DNA from: Pseudodesulfovibrio sp.
GTDB lineage: Bacteria > Desulfobacterota > Desulfovibrionia > Desulfovibrionales > Desulfovibrionaceae
Direction of reading: 5' to 3'
Assembly: GCF_028692895.1 (NCBI RefSeq)
Contig: NZ_JAQUWN010000001.1
Location: 37,144-101,143, forward strand
Length of the DNA stretch: 64,000 nt
Shown: one piece after another, positions 31,691-40,034 of the stretch
How positions within the stretch are numbered: the stretch's first letter is position 1
Layout: each line of letters opens with the position of its first letter
The notes under the pieces: generated by a model
Databases searched by the model: none
What the model saw: only the letters and a program-made list of their open reading frames with translations
Told to the model about the DNA's origin: nothing
Program-made: the position numbers and the translations under genes

Positions 31691-32331
31691 TATTGCAGCG
31701 TCTTAATGAACGAATCGGCTTCGGCGATGGAGGATTCCATTTCCTTGATGAGCCGGTCGACGTTGGAGCGGATGGAGGTCAATTCGCCTTCGAGGGAGGC
31801 GATGGCTTTGGCGTTGAGGTTATGCTTGAGGTAGAGGACCTGGTCTTTGAAGGCGGCGAGGACGGGGTCCATTTTGGCGGACGCGCGTTTCATGGCCTTG
31901 ATGAGCTTGGCGTAGCTGCGTTTGGTGCCGGCGAGTTTCTTTTGGCTGTCGGCCTTGAGTCTGGCGTTGGTGTACTGGCCTATTTCCTCGTTCCATTCGG
32001 TGAAGAGGGCGTCGGCGACGTCTTCGACCGAGTCGATGCGGTCGCGGACTTTTTCGGCTCGGGCTTCGCAGTCGTCGTATTCGTCTTTGAGCGTCTCGTA
32101 TTTTTCTTCGAGTTGGCCGCCGTCGAAGTTGATGACGCTTTTGTAGCGTTCGAGGGCGCTGGCGAACTGCTCCTTGGCGTCCTGTTGGGACTCGCGGGCT
32201 TTTTCGACGCGGTCGGAGAGGATTTCGCGCTTGTCGTAGCCGAGTTTTTCCATGCCCGAGTAATAGGCCTTCTGGCAGCCGAGGGCGAGGAGGAGGCAGA
32301 GGGAAAGGGCCAGGGCGGTGAGACGGGACAT
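31690..32331 (-). CDS. DUF2959 family lipoprotein
   Basis: A 213-residue protein with a lipoprotein-type leader (LALSLCLLLALGC, Cys near residue 19) and a long helical body. YYSGMEKLGYDKREIL and DRVEKARESQQDA mark the DUF2959 family. The rest is predicted coiled coil (about 35-200), rich in Lys and Glu. It is probably periplasmic and membrane-tethered, function unknown. AAGGAG precedes the ATG at 32331. The gene stands alone between repeat copy C and argP. Confidence 0.85.
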   Translation of the reverse strand: MSRLTALALSLCLLLALGCQKAYYSGMEKLGYDKREILSDRVEKARESQQDAKEQFASALERYKSVINFDGGQLEEKYETLKDEYDDCEARAEKVRDRIDSVEDVADALFTEWNEEIGQYTNARLKADSQKKLAGTKRSYAKLIKAMKRASAKMDPVLAAFKDQVLYLKHNLNAKAIASLEGELTSIRSNVDRLIKEMESSIAEADSFIKTLQ

Positions 32332-32404
32332 GGGGAAACTCCTTCGGGGTCGCAATGATACGGGAACCGGACAGGGATACAACAAAGGGCCGCGGCAGGC
32401 AACG

Positions 32405-33292
32405 TCAGGGCGCGCGGCCGAGTTCCCGGCTGGCCCCCGCGGCCAGGGCATTGGTGAAGCCCGTGAGCCGCCGGGAGGCGAGGTTCCAGCAATGCCAGTG
32501 CAGGCGGACGGTCACGGCGTGTCCGGGCAGCAGGTCCACCAGTTCGCGCCGAGCCGCGAATTCGGCCGCCTGCTGGTTCGGGAGCATTCCGCAGACCAGG
32601 CCGGAGGCGATGGTGGGGGCGAACCGTTCGGACGACGGCAGGTAGAACGCCTGGTAGGCGGGCGGAGCCGCACCCAGGGCCTCGGCCAGCAGCTCGCCGT
32701 GCATGACGTCCTTGCGGTTGAAGATCAGCATGGGCGCGCGCTCCATGCCCGCGAGCGTCACGCCGTCCGGGAACCAGCGATGTTTGTATTCGGGCGTGCA
32801 ATACAGCCGGTAAACCATGTCGCCCAGGTATTCCGCCCGGCAGCCCTGGAACGGCTCGTCGCGGGCGGACACGCAACCCAGGACGTCGCCGCCCCGGAGC
32901 AGCCGGTGTGTTTCGGCCTGGTCGTCGACCCGGAGGTCGAGCAGCATCCGTTCGCGCGCCAGGTAATCCCGCACTGCCGGGAAGAACCAGGTCGCCAGGC
33001 TGTCCGCGTTCACGCCGACCGGCAGCGTTGCGTACTCGCCGTCATCCCCGGCCATGGAGAGGTCCGCCTCCAGCCAGCGAACCTGCCGGTAGTGGCGCAG
33101 CAGCTCCCGCCCCGCCGCCGTGGGTTCCGGCGGTGACGACCGGACCAGCAGCACGCACCCGGTCCGCTCCTCCAGCATCTTCACCCGCTGCGAAACCGCC
33201 GACTGCGTGACGTGCAGCACCCCGGCCGCCCGCTCGAACCCGCCCTCGGCCACCACCGCCGCAAACGCCTCCACCAACCGGTAATCCAACAT
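32405..33292 (-). CDS. argP: LysR-family regulator, ArgP-like
   Basis: A 295-residue transcription factor. The N-terminal winged HTH (FERAAGVLHVTQSAVSQRVKM, about 18-40) is followed by an effector domain with MLIFNRKDVMH and HCWNLASRRL, typical of the ArgP/IciA branch. In Proteobacteria ArgP activates the lysine/arginine exporter gene (argO/lysE) in response to basic amino acids. Here the LysE-type exporter lies divergently 300 bp away, matching that pairing. An ATTAG-N5-CTAAT box sits just upstream of its start and suits autoregulation. Confidence 0.88.
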   Translation of the reverse strand: MLDYRLVEAFAAVVAEGGFERAAGVLHVTQSAVSQRVKMLEERTGCVLLVRSSPPEPTAAGRELLRHYRQVRWLEADLSMAGDDGEYATLPVGVNADSLATWFFPAVRDYLARERMLLDLRVDDQAETHRLLRGGDVLGCVSARDEPFQGCRAEYLGDMVYRLYCTPEYKHRWFPDGVTLAGMERAPMLIFNRKDVMHGELLAEALGAAPPAYQAFYLPSSERFAPTIASGLVCGMLPNQQAAEFAARRELVDLLPGHAVTVRLHWHCWNLASRRLTGFTNALAAGASRELGRAP

Positions 33293-33300
33293 GCCTCATC

Positions 33301-33315
33301 ATTAGCAGTTCTAAT
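33301..33315. promoter_or_regulatory. LysR-type inverted repeat before argP
   Basis: ATTAG-CAGTT-CTAAT is a perfect 5-bp inverted repeat with the T-N11-A core expected for LysR proteins, 8 bp upstream of the argP start. A further CTATTAG half lies near 33327. Confidence 0.5.
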
Positions 33316-33392
33316 CCAACATGAAAACTATTAGTTGTACTCACACCTGGACATCAGGCTAGAAGAGCCCCGTCGCTCCGGCGTTCGATAAG

Positions 33393-33475
33393 CGGCAGGG
33401 GCGAGCAAGCAGTCCGTACCCGCGCATGCGTCGTTCTGCCAAGCTACGCCCCCGCGAAAGCGGCGAATGGATTCG
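33393..33475. repeat. Dispersed intergenic repeat, partial copy D
   Basis: Bases 33394-33463 match 31448-31520 closely, including the shared TCGTTCTGCCAAGCTACGCC run and CCCGCGAAAGCGG. It occupies the argP-lysE spacer, about 120 bp before the exporter start. Confidence 0.75.
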
Positions 33476-33593
33476 AGCTTCAGCCGTTGGCGAGTCTTCG
33501 AGCCTTACGGATGAAGACAGCAGCGACAAGGATCGCCTTTGGCGGGGCCGCCGAAGGTGTTTCCCACAGCATAACCATCAAGGAACATACCAT

Positions 33594-34205
33594 ATGACCG
33601 CAGCATACATTCAAGGCCTGAGCATGGGCGGCGGGCTGATTATAGCCATCGGGGCGCAGAACGCGTTTGTCCTGACGCAGGGGGTGCGGCGCAATCACGC
33701 CCTGGCGGTGGCGCTGGTGTGCATCGCCTGCGACATGGTGCTCATCGCCTTCGGGGTGACGGGGGTGGGGGCGGTGGTGGCGTCGAACCCGGTGCTGACC
33801 CTGGCGGCGGCCTGGGGCGGGGCGGCTTTTCTGGGGTGGTATGGGCTGGGCGCGTTCCGGTCGGCCTGGCGGGGCGGGCTGATGGAGGCGGACGCGGAGT
33901 CGGGCGGGAGCTTGCGACGCACGCTGTTGTTGACGTTGGCGGTGACGTTGCTCAATCCGCACGTGTACCTGGACACGGTGGTGCTGATGGGATCGGTGAG
34001 CGGGCGGTTCCCGGTCCCGGACCGGTACGGGTTCGGGCTGGGCGCGGCCACGGCCTCGACCATCTGGTTCCTGGGGCTCGGTTTGGGCGGCAGGCTGCTC
34101 GCGCCGGTCTTCAGCCGCCCGGTCACCTGGCGCGTGCTCGACGTGGCGGTCGGGCTGACCATGTGGACCATAGCGGCCGCCCTGATCCGCTCCACTACCG
34201 CTTGA
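33594..34205 (+). CDS. LysE/ArgO-type basic amino-acid exporter
   Basis: A 203-residue inner-membrane protein with about six helices. The N-terminus GLIIAIGAQNAFVLTQGVRR is the hallmark of the LysE/ArgO branch, and LLTLAVTLLNPHVYLDTVVL is the second conserved block. It exports arginine and/or lysine. The ATG at 33594 has AAGGAAC upstream. Divergent argP makes an ArgP-controlled exporter the simplest reading; repeat copy D lies between the two promoters. Confidence 0.9.
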   Translation: MTAAYIQGLSMGGGLIIAIGAQNAFVLTQGVRRNHALAVALVCIACDMVLIAFGVTGVGAVVASNPVLTLAAAWGGAAFLGWYGLGAFRSAWRGGLMEADAESGGSLRRTLLLTLAVTLLNPHVYLDTVVLMGSVSGRFPVPDRYGFGLGAATASTIWFLGLGLGGRLLAPVFSRPVTWRVLDVAVGLTMWTIAAALIRSTTA

Positions 34206-34275
34206 TAGCTGGCTATATGTTGTCTGGTTCAAAGCTAAATAGCTGACTATGTTTACGCTGACTATTTGATTTTAT
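34206..34275 (+). terminator. AT-rich hairpin region after the exporter gene
   Basis: ATAGCTGGCTAT (34205-34216) can pair with ATAGCTGACTAT (34239-34250) with one mismatch and two wobbles; a further CGCTGACTATTTGATTTTATT run follows. Terminator-like, though the T tract is diffuse. The motif resembles the hairpin at 2658. Confidence 0.4.
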
Positions 34276-34326
34276 TGTATAGATGAAATCCCATCCGCGT
34301 TGGGCGTGAAAAGGGGGGCGGCGGGG

Positions 34327-34626
34327 CTATTTCGCGGGTATTTCGTCGGCCCGGCCGAGGGTGAAGAGGGCCTGCCAGTCCAGGGGGAGGAGGCTTTTGG
34401 CGTTGCGCCGCTGGAGTTCGGGCCAGCCGTCGTCCGGGATGACCCGGACCGGGATGCGGTTGACGAACTGCTTGCCGTCGTCGCCGCAGCATTTGCAGGA
34501 AAAGCCGCAGATGTCGCAGGTGCAGCCGCCGGTCTTGACCATTTCCTTGGCCGTGCCCGAGAGGTCGCAGCAGGCGTCGCACAGGCGCAGGTAGCCGGGG
34601 TCGGTGGCGAGGTGTCGCATCTTCAT
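34327..34626 (-). CDS. Cysteine-rich small protein
   Basis: A 99-residue protein with nine Cys in three clusters within residues 16-47 (LCDACC, GGCTCDIC, SCKCC), suggesting metal binding (zinc or iron-sulfur). The second half (NRIPVRVIPDDGWPELQRRN) has no Cys. No family recognised, no signal peptide. It is divergent from the CULT-domain gene with 86 bp between the starts, so the two may share a control region. Confidence 0.65.
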   Translation of the reverse strand: MKMRHLATDPGYLRLCDACCDLSGTAKEMVKTGGCTCDICGFSCKCCGDDGKQFVNRIPVRVIPDDGWPELQRRNAKSLLPLDWQALFTLGRADEIPAK

Positions 34627-34712
34627 AAAATATTCCCGGCGCGGGAGCGGGTCAAGCCCCGGCGCTTCTCTTTCGCGCCCGCCTCGGGTAGGGTGGTGCC
34701 GGGGAGCGAGCC

Positions 34713-35147
34713 ATGGCGACAGTGGAAATGTTGGAGCCCGTGGCCCTGCGCAAGGGGGGCGGCAACGGATTTGACCGGCGGGAGGGCCTGCCGGAGGGCG
34801 GCTCGCGGCCCGGGCCCATGGAGGGCGAGGGCCGGCGCGCGCTGGTCTGCCGCGCCTGCCGGACCGCCATCACCCGGCCGGACCTGGCCATGTCGGTGAA
34901 CGGCGCGCACCGACATGTCTTCGTCAACCCGCACGGCATGGTCTTCGAGCTCGGCTGCTTCGCCTCGGCGCGCAACGTCCTGCCCAGGGGGCCGAAGACC
35001 GGGGAGTTCACCTGGTTCCCGGGCTACGCCTGGGAGGTGGTGACCTGCGCGGGTTGCGCCTCCCAGCTCGGCTGGCGCTACACCTCGGACCGGGGCGGGT
35101 TCTTCGGCCTGATCCTGGCCGCGCTCATCGAGGAGGACCGGCCCTGA
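34713..35147 (+). CDS. CULT-domain (cereblon-like) protein
   Basis: A 144-residue protein. After a 42-residue variable lead comes a complete CULT domain: zinc Cys pairs C46-x2-C49 and C112-x2-C115, HVFVNPHGMVFELGCF, and the aromatic-cage residues W101, W107 and W121 in FTWFPGYAW and LGWRY, with Y123 next to the cage. It closely resembles the bacterial single-domain CULT protein of Magnetospirillum used as a model for the thalidomide-binding domain of cereblon. Bacterial members have no established native ligand; uridine and cyclic imides bind the cage in studied homologues. It starts an apparent run with an HD hydrolase 15 bp downstream. Confidence 0.88.
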   Translation: MATVEMLEPVALRKGGGNGFDRREGLPEGGSRPGPMEGEGRRALVCRACRTAITRPDLAMSVNGAHRHVFVNPHGMVFELGCFASARNVLPRGPKTGEFTWFPGYAWEVVTCAGCASQLGWRYTSDRGGFFGLILAALIEEDRP

Positions 35148-35162
35148 CCGGCAAAGGAAACC

Positions 35163-35978
35163 ATGCCCGACGAACTGTTCACCCAAGCCCTGAACTGGCT
35201 GAGCGCCCATGCCGACGCCCACCGCGCCCAGGCGGGCGACGACGCGCCGCTCATCGACCGCAAGTTGCGCCACACCATGCGCGTGCTCGGCCACGTGCGC
35301 GGCATCGTCCGCGAACTGCCCAACCGGCCGGATCTGGCGCGCCTGGCCGAGCTGGCCGCCGTGCTTCACGACGCGGGCCGCTTCCCCCAGCTCGTGCGCC
35401 AAAAGACCTACGACGACCGCACCGGCTACAACCACGCCGCCGCCGGGGCCGACATCGTGGCCGAATCCGGCCTGCTCGCGCCTCTGCCCGAAGCCGAGCG
35501 CGCCCTGGTCCTGGCCGTCATTCGCCACCACAACGCAGCCGTCCCGCCCCACGGCCTGGCCCCGGACACCCTCCTCGTCCTGGAGGTGGTGCGCGACGCC
35601 GACAAGCTGGACGCCATCCGCAACAACTTGAAATACCTCAATCCCGAAGCCCCGCATGGCAAGGCGCTCAAGCTCGGCGTCAAATGGGACCCCGAAGGAG
35701 CGTCCGACCAGGCCCTCCAGCTCGCCCGTGAGCGCCGCCTGATCCCGTTCCCGGCCATCCAGTGGTCCAACGATTTCGTCCTCTTCCTCTGCTGCTGGAT
35801 TTACGACCTGCATTATCATTACAGTTTCAACGAGTTGCAGCGCTCGGGCAATTACGAGGCCCTGCTCGCCAAGCTGCCGGACAACGACGCCATGGCCCCG
35901 ATCAAGGCCCAATTGCGCGACGATCTCGCCTTCATCGCCGCGACCAGCCGCCCCGGCATCGGCCGATCCGCCAAATAG
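35163..35978 (+). CDS. HD-domain phosphohydrolase
   Basis: A 271-residue cytoplasmic protein of the HD superfamily. Metal ligands are visible as HTMRVLGH (about 39-46), VLHDAG (about 69-74), HAA (about 93) and DADKLDAI (about 148-155). Substrates of such proteins are usually nucleotides or phosphorylated metabolites; this one is not specified by sequence. It lies 15 bp after the CULT gene and 46 bp before the YigZ-type gene, so the three probably form one transcript. Confidence 0.85.
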   Translation: MPDELFTQALNWLSAHADAHRAQAGDDAPLIDRKLRHTMRVLGHVRGIVRELPNRPDLARLAELAAVLHDAGRFPQLVRQKTYDDRTGYNHAAAGADIVAESGLLAPLPEAERALVLAVIRHHNAAVPPHGLAPDTLLVLEVVRDADKLDAIRNNLKYLNPEAPHGKALKLGVKWDPEGASDQALQLARERRLIPFPAIQWSNDFVLFLCCWIYDLHYHYSFNELQRSGNYEALLAKLPDNDAMAPIKAQLRDDLAFIAATSRPGIGRSAK

Positions 35979-36024
35979 CCCCCCCGCCCTTGACCCGGCC
36001 CTGTCCCGGCGGCTACCCAGACCC

Positions 36025-36642
36025 ATGCACGGCCGATACCCCATACCCGCCGCCGTCCGCCGCGTGGAGCAGTCCATCAAGCGCAGCCGGTTCATCGCCA
36101 CCGCCGCCCACGCCCCGGACGCCGACGCGGCCCGCGCCTTCATCGACGCCGTCCGCGCCGAGTTCCCCGACGCCACCCACAACTGCTGGGCCTATGCCGC
36201 CGGGCCGCCCGGCGACACCGCAGCCGTGGGCCTCAGCGACGACGGAGAGCCCCACGGCACTGCGGGCAAGCCCATGCTCGCCGCCCTCCTGCACGGACCC
36301 GTCGGCGAAATCGCCGTGGTCGTCACCCGCTATTTCGGCGGCGTCAAGCTCGGCACCGGCGGCCTGGTCCGCGCCTATACCCAACTGGTCAACGCCGCCC
36401 TGGAAACCCTGGAAACCCGAGAAAAAATCGACCTCGCCACCCTCGTCACGGTCCTGCCATACCCCGCCGTCACCCCCTTCAAGCGGCTGCTCCCCGATTT
36501 CGAAGCCGCCATCATAAGCGAAACCTACGCCGAATCCGCCGCCTTCACCGTGGAGCTGCCCGAGGAACACGCCGAGGCCTTCGCCGAACGGCTGGCCGAG
36601 ATCACCGACGGCAAGGCGATGGTGGCGGCGACGGGAGAGTGA
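36025..36642 (+). CDS. YigZ/IMPACT family protein
   Basis: A 205-residue protein. KRSRFIATAAHAPD, THNCWAYAAG, LSDDGEPHGTAGKPML and the VVTRYFGGVKLGTGGLVRAY block are the conserved UPF0029 (IMPACT N-terminal) core. A C-terminal ferredoxin-like domain (DUF1949 type, from about residue 140) completes the family length of about 200. The role is unclear in bacteria; a link to translation or stress control is suggested by eukaryotic IMPACT. Confidence 0.92.
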   Translation: MHGRYPIPAAVRRVEQSIKRSRFIATAAHAPDADAARAFIDAVRAEFPDATHNCWAYAAGPPGDTAAVGLSDDGEPHGTAGKPMLAALLHGPVGEIAVVVTRYFGGVKLGTGGLVRAYTQLVNAALETLETREKIDLATLVTVLPYPAVTPFKRLLPDFEAAIISETYAESAAFTVELPEEHAEAFAERLAEITDGKAMVAATGE

Positions 36643-36802
36643 GGCGGGGGAGGGAACGTCTTCGGAGGCATTCCCCCGCACCCTTTCCTCCTCGACTCCT
36701 GCCTCTGCCGGCGAAAATTGATTGGCCGGACGGTTGCCAGGGGTTGCGGAAATGGGCTAGCCTTACGGCAAATACGATAACCGCAACTCGACAGCAGGTG
36801 CC

Positions 36803-37264
36803 ATGTCCAACCAGAAGCTCCGCGCCATCTACAAGCAACTGTCCGACAAGATTGAGGAAGCGAAGGAATCAGCTCTTTTCGAAATCAAGGAGCTCAAGGA
36901 TGACCTCAACGAACTGCAACGGCATTTCTCCGGCCGGAAGAAGGACACGGACATCCAGCCGGACGACGTGTTGCGTTCGGCGTACGAGATAGCCAGCCAG
37001 ATGCGGGAGATTCGCAAGCGGCGGGAGATCCTGGCGGAGTTGGAGGAGGTGGCGGCCGAGACCGAGGCGCTGGACTATCTGGAGTCGCGCGGGGCCAAGT
37101 TGTTGACGCGGCCTGCGGGCTGGCATTTCCAGACGGCAAAGGAGCGGTTCTTGCTGCACGAGGACGATCCGGTGGCGGCGGCGGCGGAGCTGCGCAAGCT
37201 GCTGGCGGCGGGCAAGCGGCTCAAGCGGCCGAGGAAGAAACCGGCCGTGAAGAACGGCAAGTAG
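36803..37264 (+). CDS. Uncharacterised helical protein
   Basis: A 153-residue charged protein, mostly helical with predicted coiled coil (about 5-70, rich in Lys and Glu). It contains a small conserved-looking core ([20 protein letters not shown]) and a basic tail ([12 protein letters not shown]). No family recognised. No signal or membrane segment; it may bind nucleic acid through the tail. It has its own likely promoter region and a hairpin after the stop. Confidence 0.6.
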   Translation: MSNQKLRAIYKQLSDKIEEAKESALFEIKELKDDLNELQRHFSGRKKDTDIQPDDVLRSAYEIASQMREIRKRREILAELEEVAAETEALDYLESRGAKLLTRPAGWHFQTAKERFLLHEDDPVAAAAELRKLLAAGKRLKRPRKKPAVKNGK

Positions 37265-37278
37265 AGCGATATTCCGGT

Positions 37279-37315
37279 GGGCCCGCCTTGACATTTTCTT
37301 GGCGGGCCTCATCTT
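37279..37315 (+). terminator. Hairpin terminator after the helical protein
   Basis: GGCCCGCC (37279-37286) pairs perfectly with GGCGGGCC (37300-37307) with a 13-base loop, followed by TCATCTTT. Confidence 0.6.
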
Positions 37316-37358
37316 TAAGCACATGCGCCAACCTTCAACAAACCACGGTGGAACAATC

Positions 37359-37955
37359 ATGAAACGCATCGTCCTGACGATTTTCACGCTCCTGGCCGTC
37401 CTTTCCCTGGCCGGATGCGGATACAACTCCATGCAGCAGCAGGAGGAGGAAGTCTTTGCGGCCTGGGGCAACCTGGAGGCCGCGTTGCAGCGCCGGGCGG
37501 ACCTGATCCCCAACCTGGTGGAGACGGTCAAGGCGGCGGCCGCCCATGAAAAGGACACCTTGCAGGCCGTTGTCGAGGCCCGCGCCAAGGCGACGCAGAC
37601 CAAGATTTCTCCCGACATGCTGGGCGACCAGCAGGCGCTGGCCAAGTTCCAGGCGGCCCAGGGCGAGCTGTCCTCGGCCCTGTCGCGGCTGATGGTGGTG
37701 GTGGAGCGCTATCCGGAGATTCGGGCCAACCAGAATTTCCTGGGGCTGCAGACCCAGCTCGAAGGCACGGAGAACCGCATCACCGTGGCCCGCAAGCGCT
37801 ACAACGACGCGGTGAAGGACTTCAACTTCGCTATCCGCAAGTTCCCGAACTCGCTGACCAACTCCGTGCTGCTCCACCTGGAGCGCAAGCAGTTCTTCCA
37901 GGCCGATCCCGGCGCGCAGACCGCGCCCAAGGTCAACTTCGGAGCGTCCTCCTAG
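37359..37955 (+). CDS. lemA: LemA family lipoprotein
   Basis: A 198-residue protein. A lipoprotein leader ([10 protein letters not shown], Cys near residue 20) leads to the four-helix LemA fold: [55 protein letters not shown] and [13 protein letters not shown] are diagnostic. LemA is membrane-anchored, function unclear, and very often sits next to TPM-domain proteins, as here: the next gene begins 1 bp after its stop. Confidence 0.93.
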   Translation: MKRIVLTIFTLLAVLSLAGCGYNSMQQQEEEVFAAWGNLEAALQRRADLIPNLVETVKAAAAHEKDTLQAVVEARAKATQTKISPDMLGDQQALAKFQAAQGELSSALSRLMVVVERYPEIRANQNFLGLQTQLEGTENRITVARKRYNDAVKDFNFAIRKFPNSLTNSVLLHLERKQFFQADPGAQTAPKVNFGASS

Positions 37956-37956
37956 T

Positions 37957-38763
37957 ATGCGCGCTCTCCGCGTCCTGCTTCCGGCCGCGCTCTGCGCGGT
38001 CCTCCTGCTGGCGGCCGTTCCGGCCCGTGCGCTGGAGGCGCCGTCCTTTTCCGGCTACGTCACCGACCGGGCGCACATGATCTCGGCCGAGGCCAAGGCG
38101 GCCATGGAGGACCGGCTGGCGGAGCTGGACCGCACCGACTCCACCCAGGTGGCGGTGCTGACCATCCCTTCGCTGGAGGGAGACTCGCTGGAGGACTTCT
38201 CCATCCGCGTGGCCGAGGCGTGGAAGGTGGGGCACAAGGGATCGGACAACGGCGTCCTGCTCATCGTCAGCAAGGGCGACCACAAGATCCGCATCGAGGT
38301 CGGCTACGGCCTTGAGGGCGTGCTCACCGACATCCTGGCCGGTCAGATCATCAAGAACATCATCGGCCCGCACTTCCGCGCCGGGGACTACGACGCCGGC
38401 TTCATCGACGGCGTGGCGGCCATCGCCGGGGCGGTGCGCGGCGAATACTCGGCCCCGCCCGCGGCCGAGCGGCGTCGCTCCCGCAGCGGCATCCTGCCCT
38501 TCATCGTGGTGCCCATGATCCTCATCATCGGCCTGACCGAGCTCTTCGGCCGCAGGCGGCGCTACAGCCCGCTGTCCAGCGGCGAGGCCATTCAGGGCCG
38601 GACCATCCACCGGCCCGGCTCCGCGGCCGCCACCCTGTTCTTCCTCAGCCTTCTCGGCGGCCCGCGCGGCGGCGGTTTCGGCGGGGGCGGCTTTGGCGGG
38701 GGCGGCTTCGGCGGCTTCGGCGGCGGCGGTTTCGGCGGAGGCGGGGCCTCCGGCGACTGGTAA
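37957..38763 (+). CDS. TPM-domain membrane protein with glycine-rich tail (YgcG type)
   Basis: A 268-residue protein with a signal peptide (about 1-30). The TPM domain (about 32-160) has FSGYVTDRAHMISAEAKAAM, DSTQVAVLTIPSLEGDSLED and VGYGLEGVLTDILAGQII. A transmembrane helix (ILPFIVVPMILIIGL) and a low-complexity Gly/Phe tail (GGGFGGGGFGG repeats, about 228-265) follow. TPM proteins are implicated in photosystem repair in plants; the bacterial role is unknown. It is co-transcribed with lemA and the second TPM gene. Confidence 0.92.
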   Translation: MRALRVLLPAALCAVLLLAAVPARALEAPSFSGYVTDRAHMISAEAKAAMEDRLAELDRTDSTQVAVLTIPSLEGDSLEDFSIRVAEAWKVGHKGSDNGVLLIVSKGDHKIRIEVGYGLEGVLTDILAGQIIKNIIGPHFRAGDYDAGFIDGVAAIAGAVRGEYSAPPAAERRRSRSGILPFIVVPMILIIGLTELFGRRRRYSPLSSGEAIQGRTIHRPGSAAATLFFLSLLGGPRGGGFGGGGFGGGGFGGFGGGGFGGGGASGDW

Positions 38764-38781
38764 CCCCCAACGGAAACGACC

Positions 38782-39429
38782 ATGAGCACACCCGCACAGC
38801 AATTTCTGACCCGCAACGAACAGGACCGGCTCATCAAGTGCGTCCAGGACGTTGAGTCGCGCACCTCGGGCGAGATCGTCCCGGTTATCGCCTCCATCAG
38901 CTACGACTACCCGCGCGCCGCCCACCTGGGCGGGCTGATCCTGGGCATCGTGGCCGCCCTCGTCCTCTCGCTGCTCCTGGGCCGCAACGACCTCTGGGTC
39001 TTCCTGGCCCTGTTCCTGCCGTTCTACGTCCTCATCTCCCGGCTGTTCATGATGTACCCGCGCCTGCGGCGGCCGTTCATCACCCGGGCCGAAATGCGCG
39101 AGGAGGTGGAGGAGGCCGCCATCACGGCCTTTCACGCCAACGGCCTGCACCGCACCCGCGACATGACCGGCATCATCATCTACGTCTCGGTCTACGAGCG
39201 GATGGTCCAGGTCCTGGCCGACAAGGGGATCAACGACAAGGTCAACCCCGAGGTCTGGCAGGAGGTGGTGGCCATGGTCGCCGAGGGCATCCGCTCCGGC
39301 AGCCCCGGCCGCTCCCTGTGCCGGGGCGTGGAGCGCTGCGGCGAGCTCATCGCCCGGCACTTCCCCCTCAAGGCCGACGACACCGACGAGCTCCCGAACC
39401 TCATCATCGAGGGCGAAGCCCGGCGGTAG
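38782..39429 (+). CDS. Second TPM-domain membrane protein
   Basis: A 215-residue protein lacking a signal peptide. RNEQDRLIKCVQDVESRTSGEI opens a TPM-like domain that is interrupted by two membrane helices (LGGLILGIVAALVLSLLL and LWVFLALFLPFYVLISRLF). It then resumes with AFHANGLHRTRDMTGIIIYVSVYER and LADKGINDKV. This split architecture is known for the third member of lemA-TPM-TPM operons. It lies 18 bp after the Gly-rich TPM gene. Confidence 0.88.
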   Translation: MSTPAQQFLTRNEQDRLIKCVQDVESRTSGEIVPVIASISYDYPRAAHLGGLILGIVAALVLSLLLGRNDLWVFLALFLPFYVLISRLFMMYPRLRRPFITRAEMREEVEEAAITAFHANGLHRTRDMTGIIIYVSVYERMVQVLADKGINDKVNPEVWQEVVAMVAEGIRSGSPGRSLCRGVERCGELIARHFPLKADDTDELPNLIIEGEARR

Positions 39430-39530
39430 GGCCGGAGGGCCGTCCCCGCCCGCGATTTAACCGGCCTGTCACCGGTTCGCCGTATTGCCGTAACCTGGGC
39501 GTGGTTGAGTGGCGCATAAGGAGAAAATCC

Positions 39531-39743
39531 ATGTGCACCGCCATCCTTGTCGCCGTGGCCCTGGTCGTCATTGTGGGAGCGCTGACCGTGTTGCGCGCGT
39601 CCGCTCCAAGCCCCAATGCCGAGATGCTGGCCGTCCTGCTGGACGAGATGCTGGACCATTACGCCGCGTCCCGGCGGGAAGGGGGAAGGGACGCCTCGCC
39701 CGCCGACTGGACGGACGGCGAGGGCCGGTCCGCGCCTTTCTGA
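39531..39743 (+). CDS. Small membrane protein
   Basis: A 70-residue protein with one N-terminal helix (ILVAVALVVIVGALTVL) and a soluble tail. The ATG at 39531 has AAGGAG at 39518-39523. No family recognised; it may be the last member of the lemA-TPM transcript. Confidence 0.55.
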   Translation: MCTAILVAVALVVIVGALTVLRASAPSPNAEMLAVLLDEMLDHYAASRREGGRDASPADWTDGEGRSAPF

Positions 39744-39855
39744 CCCGGCCCTCCGGCGTCCCCTCCTTCCGACATGCCGCCGCGCAATCGGTCAACATGC
39801 AACCAATTGCAACAACACGTCATTTCCAGCCAGCGCCCCTCCCTCCCCAAAGGGT

Positions 39856-39877
39856 GATATCGCATATTGGCGATATC
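39856..39877. promoter_or_regulatory. Perfect palindrome upstream of the amt remnant and P-II gene
   Basis: GATATCGC-ATATTG-GCGATATC is an 8-bp perfect inverted repeat with a six-base spacer in a gene-free stretch. It looks like a dimeric regulator's operator; the factor is unknown. A transcript reading through the amt remnant into the P-II gene could start here. Confidence 0.5.
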
Positions 39878-40034
39878 GTCCCAGTTGATTCACGGCCTTT
39901 CTGAACACATCCGGTCAATCCGGGATACGCTGGCTGACGAAATCGCCTCTGCGCGTGCGGCGCCCAGGCCCGTTGCAGGGGGGGATGATCGACAGCGGGC
40001 ATGGCGCGCAGGGGGGAGCGAGCTCGGCGCCATC

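Noticed and set aside
38650..38760. Short tandem repeats at the end of the first TPM gene
   Set aside because: They encode the Gly/Phe-rich tail typical of the family rather than a CRISPR or regulatory repeat.
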